A stretch of 64,000 nt of DNA from DSVZ01 sp037439785 (GCA_037439785.1 JBBIVJ010000006.1:1-64000); one strand, 5' to 3'; shown: positions 51,977-61,946, counted from the first letter of the stretch. Translations and numbers: made by a program. Notes: generated from the letters alone by a model not told the origin.

Positions 51977-53827
51977 TCAGGCAGGGTGGGGGAGCGGGGT
52001 CACGCCGGGACCGGGTCGGTGCGGCGATGCCGGGCGGGGGCCGTCCGGTTCATGCTGCGGGCGGAAGTCACGTCCGGAGGCATCAGGGCAGTAGTCGTAA
52101 GGATCCCGGTACACGACCGGTTCCTCGAGGAAGTTGCCGTGCGGGGGCGGGGTGGGCGTGGCCCATTCGAGGGTGGTGGCCTGCCAGGGGTTGTCTGATT
52201 CGACCCGCTTCCCGCGGAACAGGCTCCAGAAGAAGTTGAGGATAAACGGTACCTGCGCCGCGCCGAGGAGCCAGGACGCGTGGGAGATGCCCACATTGAG
52301 CTTGAGTGCCAGGGTCAGGCCGTACGAAACGTCCGGGCCGGCGGCGTAGGTCGCCCCCCCGTCATACATGCGCCGGTGCATCCCCTCCAGGCCCTGGATG
52401 AACATGGGCATGAACACCAGGTTCATGAAGACGAGGGAGAGCGCGAAGTGCACCTTGCCCCAGAACTCGTTCATCATCCGGCCCGTGACCTTCGGGTACC
52501 AGTAGTAAATGCCGGCGAACAGGGCGAAGATCGTCCCCGGCGCCACCACGTAATGGAAATGCCCGATCACATAGTAGGTGTCGTGGAGCTGGATGTCCGT
52601 GGCGCTGAAGCCCAGCGGCAGGCCGGTCAGCCCGCCAATGCCAAACATGGGCAGGAACGCCAGGGCAAAGAGCATCGGCGTGTTGAAGCGGATCGAGCCG
52701 CCCCACAGGGTGAGCATCAGGGTGGTCAGGATGATCACCGAGGGGATCGAAATCAGCATGGTGGTGGTCTGGAAAAAGGTGCTGATCTTGGTGCCCATCC
52801 CGGTCAGGTACATGTGGTGCGCCCAGACCAGGAAGGAGATGAACCCGATGGCCATCGCCGAATAGACCAGCGACTTGTAGCCGAAAAGCGGCTTGCGGGT
52901 GTTGTTGGCCAACACTTCGGCCACAATCCCCATCGCCGGCAGGATCAACACGTACACCTCCGGGTGGGCCAGGAACCAGAACAGGTGCTGCCATAACAGC
53001 GGGCTGCCTCCGCCGCTAACCGGCAGCGGTTGCCCGCCCACCACCAGGCCGGAGGGGAGGAAAAACGAGGTGCCCAGCAGGTTGTCGCAAAGCTGGAGCA
53101 CCCCGGCGGCCTCCAACGGCGGAAAGGCCAGCAAGAGGATGAAGGCGGTCACCAACTGCGCCCACACGAAAAACGGCAGCCGCATCCACCCCAGCCCCTT
53201 GGCCCGCAATTGCATGACGGTGGTGATGATGTTGATCGAGCCCAGCAGCGAGGAGGTGATCAGGAAGACCATGCCGATCAGCCACAGGGTCTGGCCGTCC
53301 ACCAGATGTGTCTGGTCCGCCACCGTGGACAGCGGCGAGTACGAGGTCCAGCCCGACTTGGCCGCGCCCCCCGGAATGAAGAAGCTCACCAGCATCACCA
53401 CCCCGCCGCAGAAGTACGCCCAGTAGCTCATCATGTTGAGCCGCGGGAAGGCCATGTCCGGAGCCCCGATTTGCAGCGGCACCAGGTAGTTGCCAAAGGC
53501 GCCCGCGGCCAGCGGCACGATCGCCAGGAACACCATGATCGTGCCGTGCATCGCCCCAAAGGAATTGTACAGGTCCGGCGACATGATGCCCTTGTCCGCC
53601 ATGTCCGGTCCCAGCACCGCCAGCAACAGTTTGCCGAACAGGGGAATGGGCTGGCCCGGGTAGGCGAGCTGCCAGCGCATCAGCGCTATCAGCCCGTAGC
53701 CGATGAACAAAAACACCAGCGCCGTGAGCCCGTACTGGATGCCCACCACCTTGTGGTCGGTTGAGAAAATGTAGCGTCGCCAGAAACCCGGGGGGGCGTG
53801 ACCGGCGGCGTGACTTGCCTGTTCCAT
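51977..53827 (-). CDS. ctaD: Cytochrome c oxidase subunit I
   Basis: The 616-residue catalytic core subunit of a heme-copper oxidase, which reduces O2 to water and pumps protons. The start at 53827 gives MEQASHAAGHAPPGFWRRYI. Metal ligands are visible: His in FGAMHGTIMVF (low-spin heme), HPEVYVLILP with the crosslinked Tyr, VWAHHMYLTG (CuB) and YVIGHFHYVV (high-spin and low-spin heme). The HPEVY pattern is that of A-type oxidases. The C-terminal ~60 residues are a Pro/His-rich tail. It is the first gene of the operon and sits behind a strong promoter. Confidence 0.96.
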   Translation of the reverse strand: MEQASHAAGHAPPGFWRRYIFSTDHKVVGIQYGLTALVFLFIGYGLIALMRWQLAYPGQPIPLFGKLLLAVLGPDMADKGIMSPDLYNSFGAMHGTIMVFLAIVPLAAGAFGNYLVPLQIGAPDMAFPRLNMMSYWAYFCGGVVMLVSFFIPGGAAKSGWTSYSPLSTVADQTHLVDGQTLWLIGMVFLITSSLLGSINIITTVMQLRAKGLGWMRLPFFVWAQLVTAFILLLAFPPLEAAGVLQLCDNLLGTSFFLPSGLVVGGQPLPVSGGGSPLLWQHLFWFLAHPEVYVLILPAMGIVAEVLANNTRKPLFGYKSLVYSAMAIGFISFLVWAHHMYLTGMGTKISTFFQTTTMLISIPSVIILTTLMLTLWGGSIRFNTPMLFALAFLPMFGIGGLTGLPLGFSATDIQLHDTYYVIGHFHYVVAPGTIFALFAGIYYWYPKVTGRMMNEFWGKVHFALSLVFMNLVFMPMFIQGLEGMHRRMYDGGATYAAGPDVSYGLTLALKLNVGISHASWLLGAAQVPFILNFFWSLFRGKRVESDNPWQATTLEWATPTPPPHGNFLEEPVVYRDPYDYCPDASGRDFRPQHEPDGPRPASPHRPGPGVTPLPHPA

Positions 53828-53945
53828 GTGGTTCTGACTGCTCTCCGTTGCCTGTCCCCCGGCCGCCCGGCGACTCACCTTCCCGTGCTCCCCGCCGGGT
53901 GGGTTGCCGTCTTTTGGCCTGGCTGACCGCAACAAAAGTGAAGTC

Positions 53946-53974
53946 AGTCTAGAAGTCGCCCCCCGGACTGTCAA
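53946..53974 (-). promoter_or_regulatory. Promoter of the cytochrome c oxidase operon
   Basis: Minus-strand TTGACA (53969-53974, full consensus) and TAGACT (53946-53951) are spaced by exactly 17 nt, giving a leader of about 110 nt before ctaD. It is the best promoter match seen in the window. Confidence 0.6.
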
Positions 53975-54069
53975 CTCCTAGCCATGCAAATCAATGCTTC
54001 GCCTGGGGTTCTAAGATCGCAGCAACCCTAATCGCCACGGTGCCCCCCGGTCGGAGGCCGTCCGCCCGG

Positions 54070-54098
54070 AAAAAAAAAGGCGGCCCGCAGGCCGCCTT
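54070..54098 (-). terminator. Intrinsic terminator downstream of nrdJ
   Basis: A 9-bp stem, AAGGCGGCC (54077-54085) and GGCCGCCTT (54090-54098), with a four-base loop runs into nine T on the minus strand (54070-54078). It lies about 30 bases past the nrdJ stop and insulates the oxidase promoter region. Confidence 0.9.
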
Positions 54099-54127
54099 GA
54101 AGGGGGAGCAAAGCCGTGCGGGCCGGG

Positions 54128-57100
54128 TTACGAGCAGCCGTGACTGTCCCCGCAGTTGGGGCAGCGGAAACACGAACCGGCCCGGACGGTTTGGGAGCCG
54201 CAGGTCGAGCAGATGGGAGCATCGGCCTGATTCACAAAGCTGTCCCGGGCCGGGGAAGCCGGCGACGGCGCGAGGCCGGGGCGCGGGGGAGGGGGCGGCA
54301 CGGCCGCTCCCGGGAGCGGCTTGCCCGGGGAATCATCGCTCAACGGCAGGTCGGGCACGGAGATGTTGACGCGCTGGCGGATTTGTTCCTGGAGGTCGGG
54401 CATGGGCAATTCCTGCTGGCCGCGGTCCGGGGCGTGTTCTTCGCGGTAGCCGGGCAGGAACTGGAAGGCCAGCCAGCGGAAGATGTAGTCGGTGATGGAG
54501 GAGGCGACGGGGACGTCGCGATTCTTGGTGAAGCCGCTGGGTTCGAAGCGCTGGTGGGAGAACTTCTTGACCAGCGCCTCCAGGGGCACGCCGTACTGGA
54601 GGGCGATGCTGGTGAGGGTGGCAATGGTGTCCATGAGGCCGCCGATGGTCGAGCCCTCCTTGGCCATGGTGATGAACAGCTCGCCGGGCTGGCCGTCGGC
54701 GAAGAGGCCGACGTTGAGGTAGCCCTCGTGGTTGGCGATGCTGAATTTGTGGTTGAGGGCGTGGCGCACCTCGGGGAGGCGACGGCGCAGCGGCTGGCCC
54801 ACCTCCTGCTGCAGGCGGCCGATCAGCTCCTCCAACTCGCGCACCCGCTGGCGGAGCGCCTCGAGTTCCGCCGGCGCCGCGTCCCTGCTGGTGCCTTCGG
54901 TGCGGCTGGTGCTCAAGGGCTGGCTGCGCTTGGAACCATCGCGGTAGATGGCCACGCACTTGAGGCCGAGTTTCCACGCCTGGATGTAGGTGTCGCGGAT
55001 GTCCTGCGGGGTGGCGTCGTGCGGCATGTTGACGGTTTTGGAGACGGCGCCGCTCAGGAAGGGCTGGACGGCCGCCATCATCCGCAGGTGGGCCAGATAG
55101 TGAATGCTGCGCTGGCCGCGGAAGGGGCGGAAGGCGCAGTCGAAAACCGGCAGGTGCTCGGGACGCAGGCCGCTGGGGATGCGGTTGCCCACGGCACAAC
55201 GGCCGGAGCGGACGACTTCATCGTCCGGCTGGGCGGTGACGTCCTCGATGGTGTCGAACTGCTGGAGGTGGGCGAGGATGCCGGCGCTTTGTTCGGCACT
55301 GTAGCCGAGGCGGCGGAGGGCCTCGGGGACCATGCGGTTGACGATGGTGAGGCGGCCGCCGCCGGCGAGGTTCTTGTACTTGACCAGGGCGATGTCCGGT
55401 TCGATGCCGGTGGTATCGCAGTCCATCATGAAGGCGATGGTGCCGGTGGGGGCCAGGACGGTGACCTGGGCGTTGCGGTAGCCGCACTGTTCGCCCGCGG
55501 TCCGGGTCCGTTGCCAGATCGCCCGGGCCTCGTCCTTGAGGTAGGCGAAATCGGGAGCGGGGTGGATGTCCTCGACCGCCGCCTGGTGGAGGCGGATCAC
55601 CTCGAGCATGGACTCGACGTTGTCCGGCCGGGCCGGCTGGGGTACGCCCGCGCACCGGGCGTCGCGGTAGCCGGGGAAGGACCCCAACAGGCGGGCCAGG
55701 GCGGCGCTTTGTTCGTAGGCCTGACCGGTCAGGATGGCGGTGAGGGCGCCAGCCAGGGCGCGGGCTTCATCCGAGTCGTAGGGCAGGCCGTAGCTCATGA
55801 TGAGGGCGCCGAGGTTGGCGTAGCCCAGGCCGAGGGTGCGGAAGATGTGGGAATTTTCGGCGATGGCCCGCGTGGGGTAGCTGGAGTTGTCCACCAGGAT
55901 TTCCTGGGCGGTGATGAAGATGCGGACCGCGGCCTTGAAGCGCTCGAGGTCAAAGCGGCCGTCGGGGCGCTTGAACTTGAGCAGGTTCAGCGAGGCGAGG
56001 TTGCAGGCGGTGTTGTTGAGGAAGACGTACTCGCTGCAGGGGTTGGTGGAGTGGATCGGCTCGGTGCCCTTGCAGGTGTGCCATTTCTGGATGGCGCCGT
56101 CGTATTGGAGGCCGGGATCGCCACAGCCCCAGGTCCCCTCGGCCACCAGGTCCAGCAGGTGGGAGGCGTCCTTTTTCTCGACCGGTTTGCCGGTGGTGAC
56201 GGCGCGGGTCCACCATTCGCGGCGGGCGGGGTCGGGGGCGGTGGCGGCTTCCATGAAGGCGTCGCTGACCCGGACAGAGAGGTTTTCGTTCTGGTACATG
56301 ACCGAGCCGTAGGCCTCGCCGTTGAAGTTGCCGTCGTAGCCCTGTTCGATGAGGGCCCAGGCCTTCTTTTCCTCGCCCATCTTGGCGGTGATGAATTCCT
56401 CGATGTCCGGGTGCCAGTCGCGCAGGGTGTTCATTTTGGCCGCCCGGCGGGTCTTGCCGCCGGATTTCACGACGTTGGCCACCTGGTCATAGACCTTGAG
56501 GAAGGAAAGCGGGCCGCTGGGCCGACCGCCCCCGGAAAGCTTTTCGCGAGTGCTGCGGATGGGGGTCAGGTCCGTGCCGGTACCCGAGCCGAACTTGAAG
56601 AGCATGGCCTCGCTGTAGGCCAGATGCATGATGCTCTCCATGTTGTCCTCGACCGACTGGATGAAGCAGGCGCTGCACTGGGGGAATTCGTACTGGGTGC
56701 GGGCGCGACGGGCCTCGCCGGCCTGGCGGTCGTAATGCCAGTTGCCGCGGTCCGAATCCCGGCCGATGCCGTACTGGTGGTACAGCCCCACGTTGAACCA
56801 GACCGGCGAGTTGAAAACCCCGTACTGGTTCAGGCACAGCCAGGTCAGTTCGTCGTAGAACACCTCGCCCGCCTCGCGGCTGAAATAGCCGTCCTTGACC
56901 CCCCAGTCGGCGATGGTGCGGGTGACGCGGTGGATCAGTTGGCGAACCGAGCTTTCGCGTTCGGATTTGGCCGGGTCGCCGTAGAAGTACTTCGAGCAAA
57001 CCACCTTCGTGGCCAGCTCGGACCAGAAGGAGGGCACCTCGACGTTTTCCTGCTTGAAGACCACCCGGCCCAAGTCATCGGTGATCTCCGCGGTGCGCCG

Positions 57101-57277
57101 CTCCCACGTAACCTGGTCAAAGGGGCTGACGCGGGGATCGCTGAAGACCCGTTCGACCGGCATCCCCCCGCGGGAGGGGGAGGCTTTGGAGGTGTTGGCG
57201 GGGCGCCGCGCGCGGCCGACCCGCGGGCGAGCGGGGGCGGAAGTTGCTGCCGAAATGGGAACAGGGGCGTCAATCAT
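54128..57277 (-). CDS. nrdJ: Ribonucleoside-diphosphate reductase, adenosylcobalamin-dependent (class II)
   Basis: A 1,049-residue class II ribonucleotide reductase that makes deoxyribonucleotides without a separate radical subunit. Active-site elements are FPQCSACFIQ (first redox Cys), the radical-site motif NPCSEYVFLNN (Cys414, Glu416) with TACNLASLNL, and VLAPTGTIAFMMDCDTTG. The C-terminal region (~residues 960-1,049) is a Pro-rich linker ending in a four-cysteine tail (CSTCG...CFRCPNCG), which shuttles reducing equivalents. The start at 57277 gives MIDAPVPISAATS. Upstream in-frame codons are not conserved. I found no cobalamin riboswitch in the 500 bases upstream. Confidence 0.95.
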   Translation of the reverse strand: MIDAPVPISAATSAPARPRVGRARRPANTSKASPSRGGMPVERVFSDPRVSPFDQVTWERRTAEITDDLGRVVFKQENVEVPSFWSELATKVVCSKYFYGDPAKSERESSVRQLIHRVTRTIADWGVKDGYFSREAGEVFYDELTWLCLNQYGVFNSPVWFNVGLYHQYGIGRDSDRGNWHYDRQAGEARRARTQYEFPQCSACFIQSVEDNMESIMHLAYSEAMLFKFGSGTGTDLTPIRSTREKLSGGGRPSGPLSFLKVYDQVANVVKSGGKTRRAAKMNTLRDWHPDIEEFITAKMGEEKKAWALIEQGYDGNFNGEAYGSVMYQNENLSVRVSDAFMEAATAPDPARREWWTRAVTTGKPVEKKDASHLLDLVAEGTWGCGDPGLQYDGAIQKWHTCKGTEPIHSTNPCSEYVFLNNTACNLASLNLLKFKRPDGRFDLERFKAAVRIFITAQEILVDNSSYPTRAIAENSHIFRTLGLGYANLGALIMSYGLPYDSDEARALAGALTAILTGQAYEQSAALARLLGSFPGYRDARCAGVPQPARPDNVESMLEVIRLHQAAVEDIHPAPDFAYLKDEARAIWQRTRTAGEQCGYRNAQVTVLAPTGTIAFMMDCDTTGIEPDIALVKYKNLAGGGRLTIVNRMVPEALRRLGYSAEQSAGILAHLQQFDTIEDVTAQPDDEVVRSGRCAVGNRIPSGLRPEHLPVFDCAFRPFRGQRSIHYLAHLRMMAAVQPFLSGAVSKTVNMPHDATPQDIRDTYIQAWKLGLKCVAIYRDGSKRSQPLSTSRTEGTSRDAAPAELEALRQRVRELEELIGRLQQEVGQPLRRRLPEVRHALNHKFSIANHEGYLNVGLFADGQPGELFITMAKEGSTIGGLMDTIATLTSIALQYGVPLEALVKKFSHQRFEPSGFTKNRDVPVASSITDYIFRWLAFQFLPGYREEHAPDRGQQELPMPDLQEQIRQRVNISVPDLPLSDDSPGKPLPGAAVPPPPPRPGLAPSPASPARDSFVNQADAPICSTCGSQTVRAGSCFRCPNCGDSHGCS

Positions 57278-57780
57278 GGCTGGGGTGTTGGTCTGGCCAG
57301 AAGCTTTGGTGGTTGGTGCTTTTCTGGTTCTTGCGAACCGCTGCAAAATCTCACCCCCACACAGGGCACCGGCCCGGGGAGCCCCCACGCCGCGCACCCC
57401 ATTTAGTTGGGTGTGGAGGCGCAAGCTAGTACAACCTGTTGTGGCGGCAAGGACTTTTTGCGACTTTTTTCTCGAGCCCTCGTAGTCACTGCCTGACAAG
57501 CGGTTAAGTGCCCTTCACGCGGGGGGCAGAATGGGAAGCGGGGCCGGAGCAAGGGCAGGGTGTTTGAGCTCGCGAGGTCCCCGACCGGTCGGGCCGTCGA
57601 AGGTAACTTCTTCAAGGAGTTCCCGGAGTCCAGCGACCCGCCTTCAAAGGCCGAATTGGCGGTCAAAAATCCCCCCTCCCGGGCTGCCGGAAGGGTTGCG
57701 GTGCGGGCCGGAGGAAGCCTCCTGCCGACTTTCGACTTGCCGTGAGACAATGTTTTTTGCTAAGGAATTTGCATTCGTTT
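57278..57780. other. Divergent regulatory region between nrdJ and a FAH-family gene
   Basis: About 500 bases free of plausible genes. T/A-rich patches lie near 57,455-57,475 and 57,750-57,780, in contrast to the GC-rich surroundings, and probably mark promoters for the two divergent genes. I could not find a -10/-35 pair with good spacing, a clear NrdR-box pair or a cobalamin riboswitch core. Confidence 0.4.
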
Positions 57781-58536
57781 ATGGCTGCCATCGGCCGCTT
57801 CCAAAAAGGTGACGACATTTTCTACGCCAAGGTCGTGGACGGGGAGTTGTATCGTCTGATCGGTGACGTGTTCGGCTCGCCGTCGTTCGAGAAAAAGCCG
57901 ACCCCCCTCAAGGGGGTGAAAACCCTGGTCCCCGTCACGCCCTCGAAGGTCATTGCCGTGGGGTTGAACTACGCCGACCATGCCCGGGAATCTGGCAAGC
58001 CTCTGCCCAAGGAACCGCTGTTTTGGTTCAAGGCGCCGACCTCGCTCCTGCCCGACGGCGGCAAGATCGAGATACCCTTCCCTCACCATCGGGTGGACTA
58101 CGAGGCCGAGCTGGCGATCATCATCGGCCGGCGCATCCGCAACGTCACCCCCGCCGCGGCGGCCCGGTACATCTTCGGCTACACGGCGGCCCAGGACATC
58201 AGCGACCGCACCATTCAAAGCTCGGAAAGCCAGTGGGCCCGCTGCAAGTCCTTTGACACCTTCACGCCGCTGGGGCCGTACGTGGAAACCAAGATTGATC
58301 CCCACGCGCTGTCCATCCAGCTCTTCCAAAACGGCCAGCTCCGCCAGAACTCGAACACCGGCCAGATGATTTTCAACTGCTTCCAACTGGTCAGTTTCAT
58401 CTCCACCAACCTGACCCTTCTGCCGGGCGACGTCATCCTCACCGGCACACCCAGCGGCGTCGGACCCATAGAATCGGGCGACCGCCTCGAGGTGCGCATT
58501 CAGGGCCTGGCTCCGCTGGTCAACACCGTCAAGTAA
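57781..58536 (+). CDS. Fumarylacetoacetate hydrolase-family protein
   Basis: A 251-residue metal-dependent enzyme of the FAH superfamily, which includes hydrolases, decarboxylases and oxaloacetate tautomerases. The core motifs are VIAVGLNYADHARESGK, EPLFWFKAPTSLLPDGG, VDYEAELAIIIGR (metal-binding Glu pair), YTAAQDISDRTIQ, CKSFDTFTPLGPYV and VILTGTPSGVGPIESGD. The start at 57781 gives MAAIGRFQKGDD. A GTG 39 bases upstream would add a non-conserved piece. The substrate is probably a beta-diketo acid or a related carboxylic acid. It cannot be named from sequence. Confidence 0.9.
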   Translation: MAAIGRFQKGDDIFYAKVVDGELYRLIGDVFGSPSFEKKPTPLKGVKTLVPVTPSKVIAVGLNYADHARESGKPLPKEPLFWFKAPTSLLPDGGKIEIPFPHHRVDYEAELAIIIGRRIRNVTPAAAARYIFGYTAAQDISDRTIQSSESQWARCKSFDTFTPLGPYVETKIDPHALSIQLFQNGQLRQNSNTGQMIFNCFQLVSFISTNLTLLPGDVILTGTPSGVGPIESGDRLEVRIQGLAPLVNTVK

Positions 58537-58606
58537 TCACCCCGGCACGGTTTGTCAGCCTCCGGGCGCCGCGCGGGGCCGAGCCCCGGCCGGGAGGGAA
58601 TGTTTT

Positions 58607-60364
58607 ATGCGCTGGACCCAGACCTTTATTCCCACGCTCAAGGAAACGCCGGCCGACGCCGAGATTGTCTCCCATCAATTGCTGCTGCGCGCCGGGCTGG
58701 TGCGCAAGCTCACCGGCGGCCTGTACAGCTTCCTGCCACTGGGGGTGCGGGTGCTCCACAAAATCGAGCGCATCATCCGTGAGGAAATGGACCGCGCCGG
58801 CGCCCTCGAGGTTTCCCTGCCCTGCCTCCAGCCGTCCGAGCTCTGGCAGCAAAGCGGCCGCTACACCACGGCCACCGAGGTCCTGTACCGCGTCCTGGAC
58901 CGCACCCACAAGGAGTGGGTGCTGAGCCCAACGGCCGAGGAGGTCATCACCCACCTGGCCGCCAATGAACTGAGCTCCTACCGCCAGCTCCCGAAAAATT
59001 TCTACCAGATCGGCATCAAGTTCCGGGATGAAATCCGCCCCCGCTTCGGCCTGATGCGGGCCAAGGAATTCCTGATGAAGGACGCCTACAGCTTCGACGC
59101 CACCGACGAGGCCGCCACTGCCAGCTACCAGTGCATGTACCGCGCCTACGCCCGCATCTTCGCCCGCTGCGGCCTGCGCGCCTTCGCCGTCGAGGCCGAC
59201 ACCGGCGTCATCGGCGGCCAGCTCTCCCATGAATTCATGATCCCCGCCGAAACCGGCGAAAACGAGGTCGTGTACTGCGAAGCCGGCACCTACGCCGCCA
59301 ACCTCGAAAAGGCCACCAGCCGTGGCCCGCTCCCGGCCACCCCAGCCCAGAGCACCGGGCCGGCCCCCGAGAAATTTCCCACCCCCGGCGTGGTCACCAT
59401 CGAGGCCCTGGCGGCCCCCCCTTACCACGTCCCCGCCCACCACCAGATCAAGACTCTGGTGTACCTGCTGGACTCCCGGCCGGTGCTGATCCTGTTGCGG
59501 GGCGACGATCAATTGAACGAGGCCAAGCTGCTGGCCCGGACCGGCGCGGCGCGGGCCCGTCCGGCCACCCCCGAGGAATGCGTGGCCACCCTCGGTGCCC
59601 ATCCCGGCTCCCTGGGCGCGGTCCGCGCCACCCTGCGCCAGGCCGTGCCCGTGTGGGCGGACCTCGCCCTGCAGGGAGCGGCCGGCATGACCACCGGCGC
59701 CAACCAGGACGGCTTCCACCTCCGTCACGTCCAGATGGACCGGGACGTGGCGGTGGACCACTGGGCCGACCTGCGCACCGTGCGCGCCGGCGAGGCCGAC
59801 GTGGCCACCGGCCAGCCCCTCAAAATTCGCCGTGCCATCGAGGTCGGCCACGTCTTCAAGCTCGGCACCAAGTACAGCGAAAAACTCCACGCCTGCTACC
59901 TCGACGAGGCCGGCCAGCGTCGCCCCGCCGTCATGGGCTGCTACGGCATCGGCGTCACCCGCACCCTCCAGGCCATTATCGAGCAACATCATGACCGGGA
60001 CGGCATTTGCTGGCCGCTGTCCACCGCCCCCCACGCCGTCTGCCTGACCCCGCTGAACGTGGCGCCGGACAGCCCCCCCATGCGGCTGGCCGGGGCGCTC
60101 CACGCCGAACTGACCGCCCGCGGCGTCGAGGTCCTTCTGGACGACCGTGACGAACGCCCCGGCGTCAAGTTCAAGGATGCCGACCTGATCGGCTTTCCCC
60201 TCCGCGTCAACCTGGGCGAGAAGGCCCTGGCGCGCGGCGAGATCGAACTCAAACCCCGCACCGGCCCGCTCATGGCCGTCCCGGCCGACTCCGCCGCCCG
60301 GGCCATCCTGGACTGGCTGGCCGCCGAAGCCGCGCGTCTGGCGGCCGCGGTGCCGGCCGATTGA
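58607..60364 (+). CDS. proS: Prolyl-tRNA synthetase, bacterial type with editing domain
   Basis: A 585-residue class II aminoacyl-tRNA synthetase that charges tRNA-Pro. Motif 1 appears in RIIREEMDRAGALEVSLPCL, motif 2 in IGIKFRDEIRPRFGLMRAKEFLMKDAYS, cut across the strand pair, and motif 3 in VMGCYGIGVTRTLQAIIEQ. Between motifs 2 and 3, residues about 225-395 are the INS editing domain that clears Ala-tRNA-Pro. The anticodon-binding domain is at the C-terminus (VLLDDRDERPGVKFKDADLIGFPLRV). This is the full-length bacterial form. It precedes a response regulator by about 50 nt. Confidence 0.97.
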   Translation: MRWTQTFIPTLKETPADAEIVSHQLLLRAGLVRKLTGGLYSFLPLGVRVLHKIERIIREEMDRAGALEVSLPCLQPSELWQQSGRYTTATEVLYRVLDRTHKEWVLSPTAEEVITHLAANELSSYRQLPKNFYQIGIKFRDEIRPRFGLMRAKEFLMKDAYSFDATDEAATASYQCMYRAYARIFARCGLRAFAVEADTGVIGGQLSHEFMIPAETGENEVVYCEAGTYAANLEKATSRGPLPATPAQSTGPAPEKFPTPGVVTIEALAAPPYHVPAHHQIKTLVYLLDSRPVLILLRGDDQLNEAKLLARTGAARARPATPEECVATLGAHPGSLGAVRATLRQAVPVWADLALQGAAGMTTGANQDGFHLRHVQMDRDVAVDHWADLRTVRAGEADVATGQPLKIRRAIEVGHVFKLGTKYSEKLHACYLDEAGQRRPAVMGCYGIGVTRTLQAIIEQHHDRDGICWPLSTAPHAVCLTPLNVAPDSPPMRLAGALHAELTARGVEVLLDDRDERPGVKFKDADLIGFPLRVNLGEKALARGEIELKPRTGPLMAVPADSAARAILDWLAAEAARLAAAVPAD

Positions 60365-60416
60365 CCGGTTGCCGCCGCCGGGCCTCCGGCCCAAGATGTT
60401 CGCGCTCGCGCCGTCC

Positions 60417-61892
60417 ATGGACAGGTTGCTGGTCATAGATGACGAAGCGGACATGCACTACTCGTTCCGGCGCATCTTCGATTCGCCGAAGCTGGAGCTG
60501 ACCACCGCGGCCAGTGGCGAGGAGGGCCTGCGGCGGCTGGCCGAGGTCCGCCCCGACCTGGTCCTGCTGGACCTGCGGCTGGGCGGGTTTGACGGGCTGG
60601 AAACCCTCCGCCGCATCCGCCAGGTGGATGCCCGCCTGCCGGTCATCCTCATGACCGCCTACGGCACCACCCAGACCGCCATCGAGGCCATGAAGCTGGG
60701 GGCCTACGACTACCTGCTCAAGCCCTTCGACGTGCCCCGGCTCAAGCAGATCGTGGCCGACGCCCTCAAGGCCTCGCGCGCCATGCGGCAGGTGCTCTCC
60801 TATCCCCCCCTGATCGAGCGGGAGGATTACGAGCTGGGCATCATCGGCCGCAGCCCGGCCATGCAGGAGGTCTTCAAGCTCATCGGCCAGTTGGCCGCCT
60901 CGGACGCCACCGCCCTGATCACCGGCCAAAGCGGCACCGGCAAGGAACTGGTGGCCCGCGCCATTTACCAGCACAGCCGCCGCCACGGCCAGCCCTTCCT
61001 GGCCGTCAACTGCGCCGCCCTGCCCGAGCCGTTGCTGGAAAGCGAACTCTTCGGCCACGAACGCGGCGCCTTCACCGGCGCCACCAGCCAGCGCATCGGT
61101 CGTTTCGAGCAGGCCCACGGCGGCACGCTCTTCCTGGACGAAATTGGCGACATGAGTCCCGCCACGCAGACCAAGATGCTCCGCGTGCTCCAAAGCGGCA
61201 CCTTCGAGCGCGTCGGCGGCAACCAGACCCTCCAGGTGGACGTGCGCATCCTGGCCGCCACCAACCAGGACCTCGAACGCGCCGTGGCCGAAAAGCGCTT
61301 CCGCGAGGACCTCTTCTACCGCCTCAACGTCGTCCGGGTGCGCCTGCCCCCTCTGCGGGAACGGCCGGGGGACGTTCCGCTGCTGGCCGGTTATTTCCTC
61401 CAACGCCTGGCGCGCAAACGCGGCCAGCCCCCCAAGGCCCTGGCCCCCGAGGCCCTGGCCCTGCTGGAACGGCATCCCTGGCCGGGCAACGTCCGCGAAC
61501 TGGAAAACGCCCTCGAACACGCCTCGGTCATGGCCAAGGGCGACACCATCCTTCCCGCGGACCTCCCCGCCACGGTGCGCACCGCCGCCCGGCCCGCCGC
61601 TGCCGTGCCAGGCGCGACGCCGGCTCCTGCTCCGGCCGCTGCCGCACCCACCCCGGCGCCGGGGGAGGGAGGCGAATCGCCGGCGGAGCTGGCCGCCCGT
61701 TTGTTTGCCTGGGCGCGCCGGCACCCGGAGGGCAGGGTCATGGAGGCGGTCGAGCGCGAGCTGGTGGTGCAGGCGCTCAAGGAAGCCGGCGGCAATCAGG
61801 TGCGGGCCGCCCGCCTGCTGGGCATCACCCGCGCCACCCTGCGCAAGCGCATCGAGCGTTTTGGCATCCGGCGCGAATTCGACGCCCGTTGA
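60417..61892 (+). CDS. NtrC-type sigma-54-dependent response regulator
   Basis: A 491-residue two-component regulator. The receiver domain has Asp8/Asp9, phospho-acceptor Asp52 in LVLLDLRLGG, Thr in LMTAYG and Lys in LLKPFD. The AAA+ domain has a Walker A GQSGTGKE (about 170-177), GAFTGA (217-222), which contacts sigma-54, and GGTLFLDEIGDM (Walker B). A Pro/Ala-rich linker is followed by a Fis-type helix-turn-helix (AARLLGITRATLRKRIERFGI). The start at 60417 puts the receiver at the N-terminus. An ATG at 60396 is an alternative. No partner kinase is in the window, so the signal is unknown. Confidence 0.93.
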   Translation: MDRLLVIDDEADMHYSFRRIFDSPKLELTTAASGEEGLRRLAEVRPDLVLLDLRLGGFDGLETLRRIRQVDARLPVILMTAYGTTQTAIEAMKLGAYDYLLKPFDVPRLKQIVADALKASRAMRQVLSYPPLIEREDYELGIIGRSPAMQEVFKLIGQLAASDATALITGQSGTGKELVARAIYQHSRRHGQPFLAVNCAALPEPLLESELFGHERGAFTGATSQRIGRFEQAHGGTLFLDEIGDMSPATQTKMLRVLQSGTFERVGGNQTLQVDVRILAATNQDLERAVAEKRFREDLFYRLNVVRVRLPPLRERPGDVPLLAGYFLQRLARKRGQPPKALAPEALALLERHPWPGNVRELENALEHASVMAKGDTILPADLPATVRTAARPAAAVPGATPAPAPAAAAPTPAPGEGGESPAELAARLFAWARRHPEGRVMEAVERELVVQALKEAGGNQVRAARLLGITRATLRKRIERFGIRREFDAR

Positions 61893-61946
61893 GCCCGCCG
61901 CCGCCCGCGCGGGGCGGCCGCTGCGGCTTGCTGGGCGCGCCGGCGC

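Noticed and set aside
54116..57406. A 1,096-codon open frame opposite nrdJ
   Set aside because: It is a composition artefact; its product is Gly/Ala/Val-rich without domain features, while nrdJ is clear.
57278..57780. Cobalamin riboswitch for the B12-dependent reductase
   Set aside because: No recognisable B12-box core or matching stem arrangement was found upstream of nrdJ.
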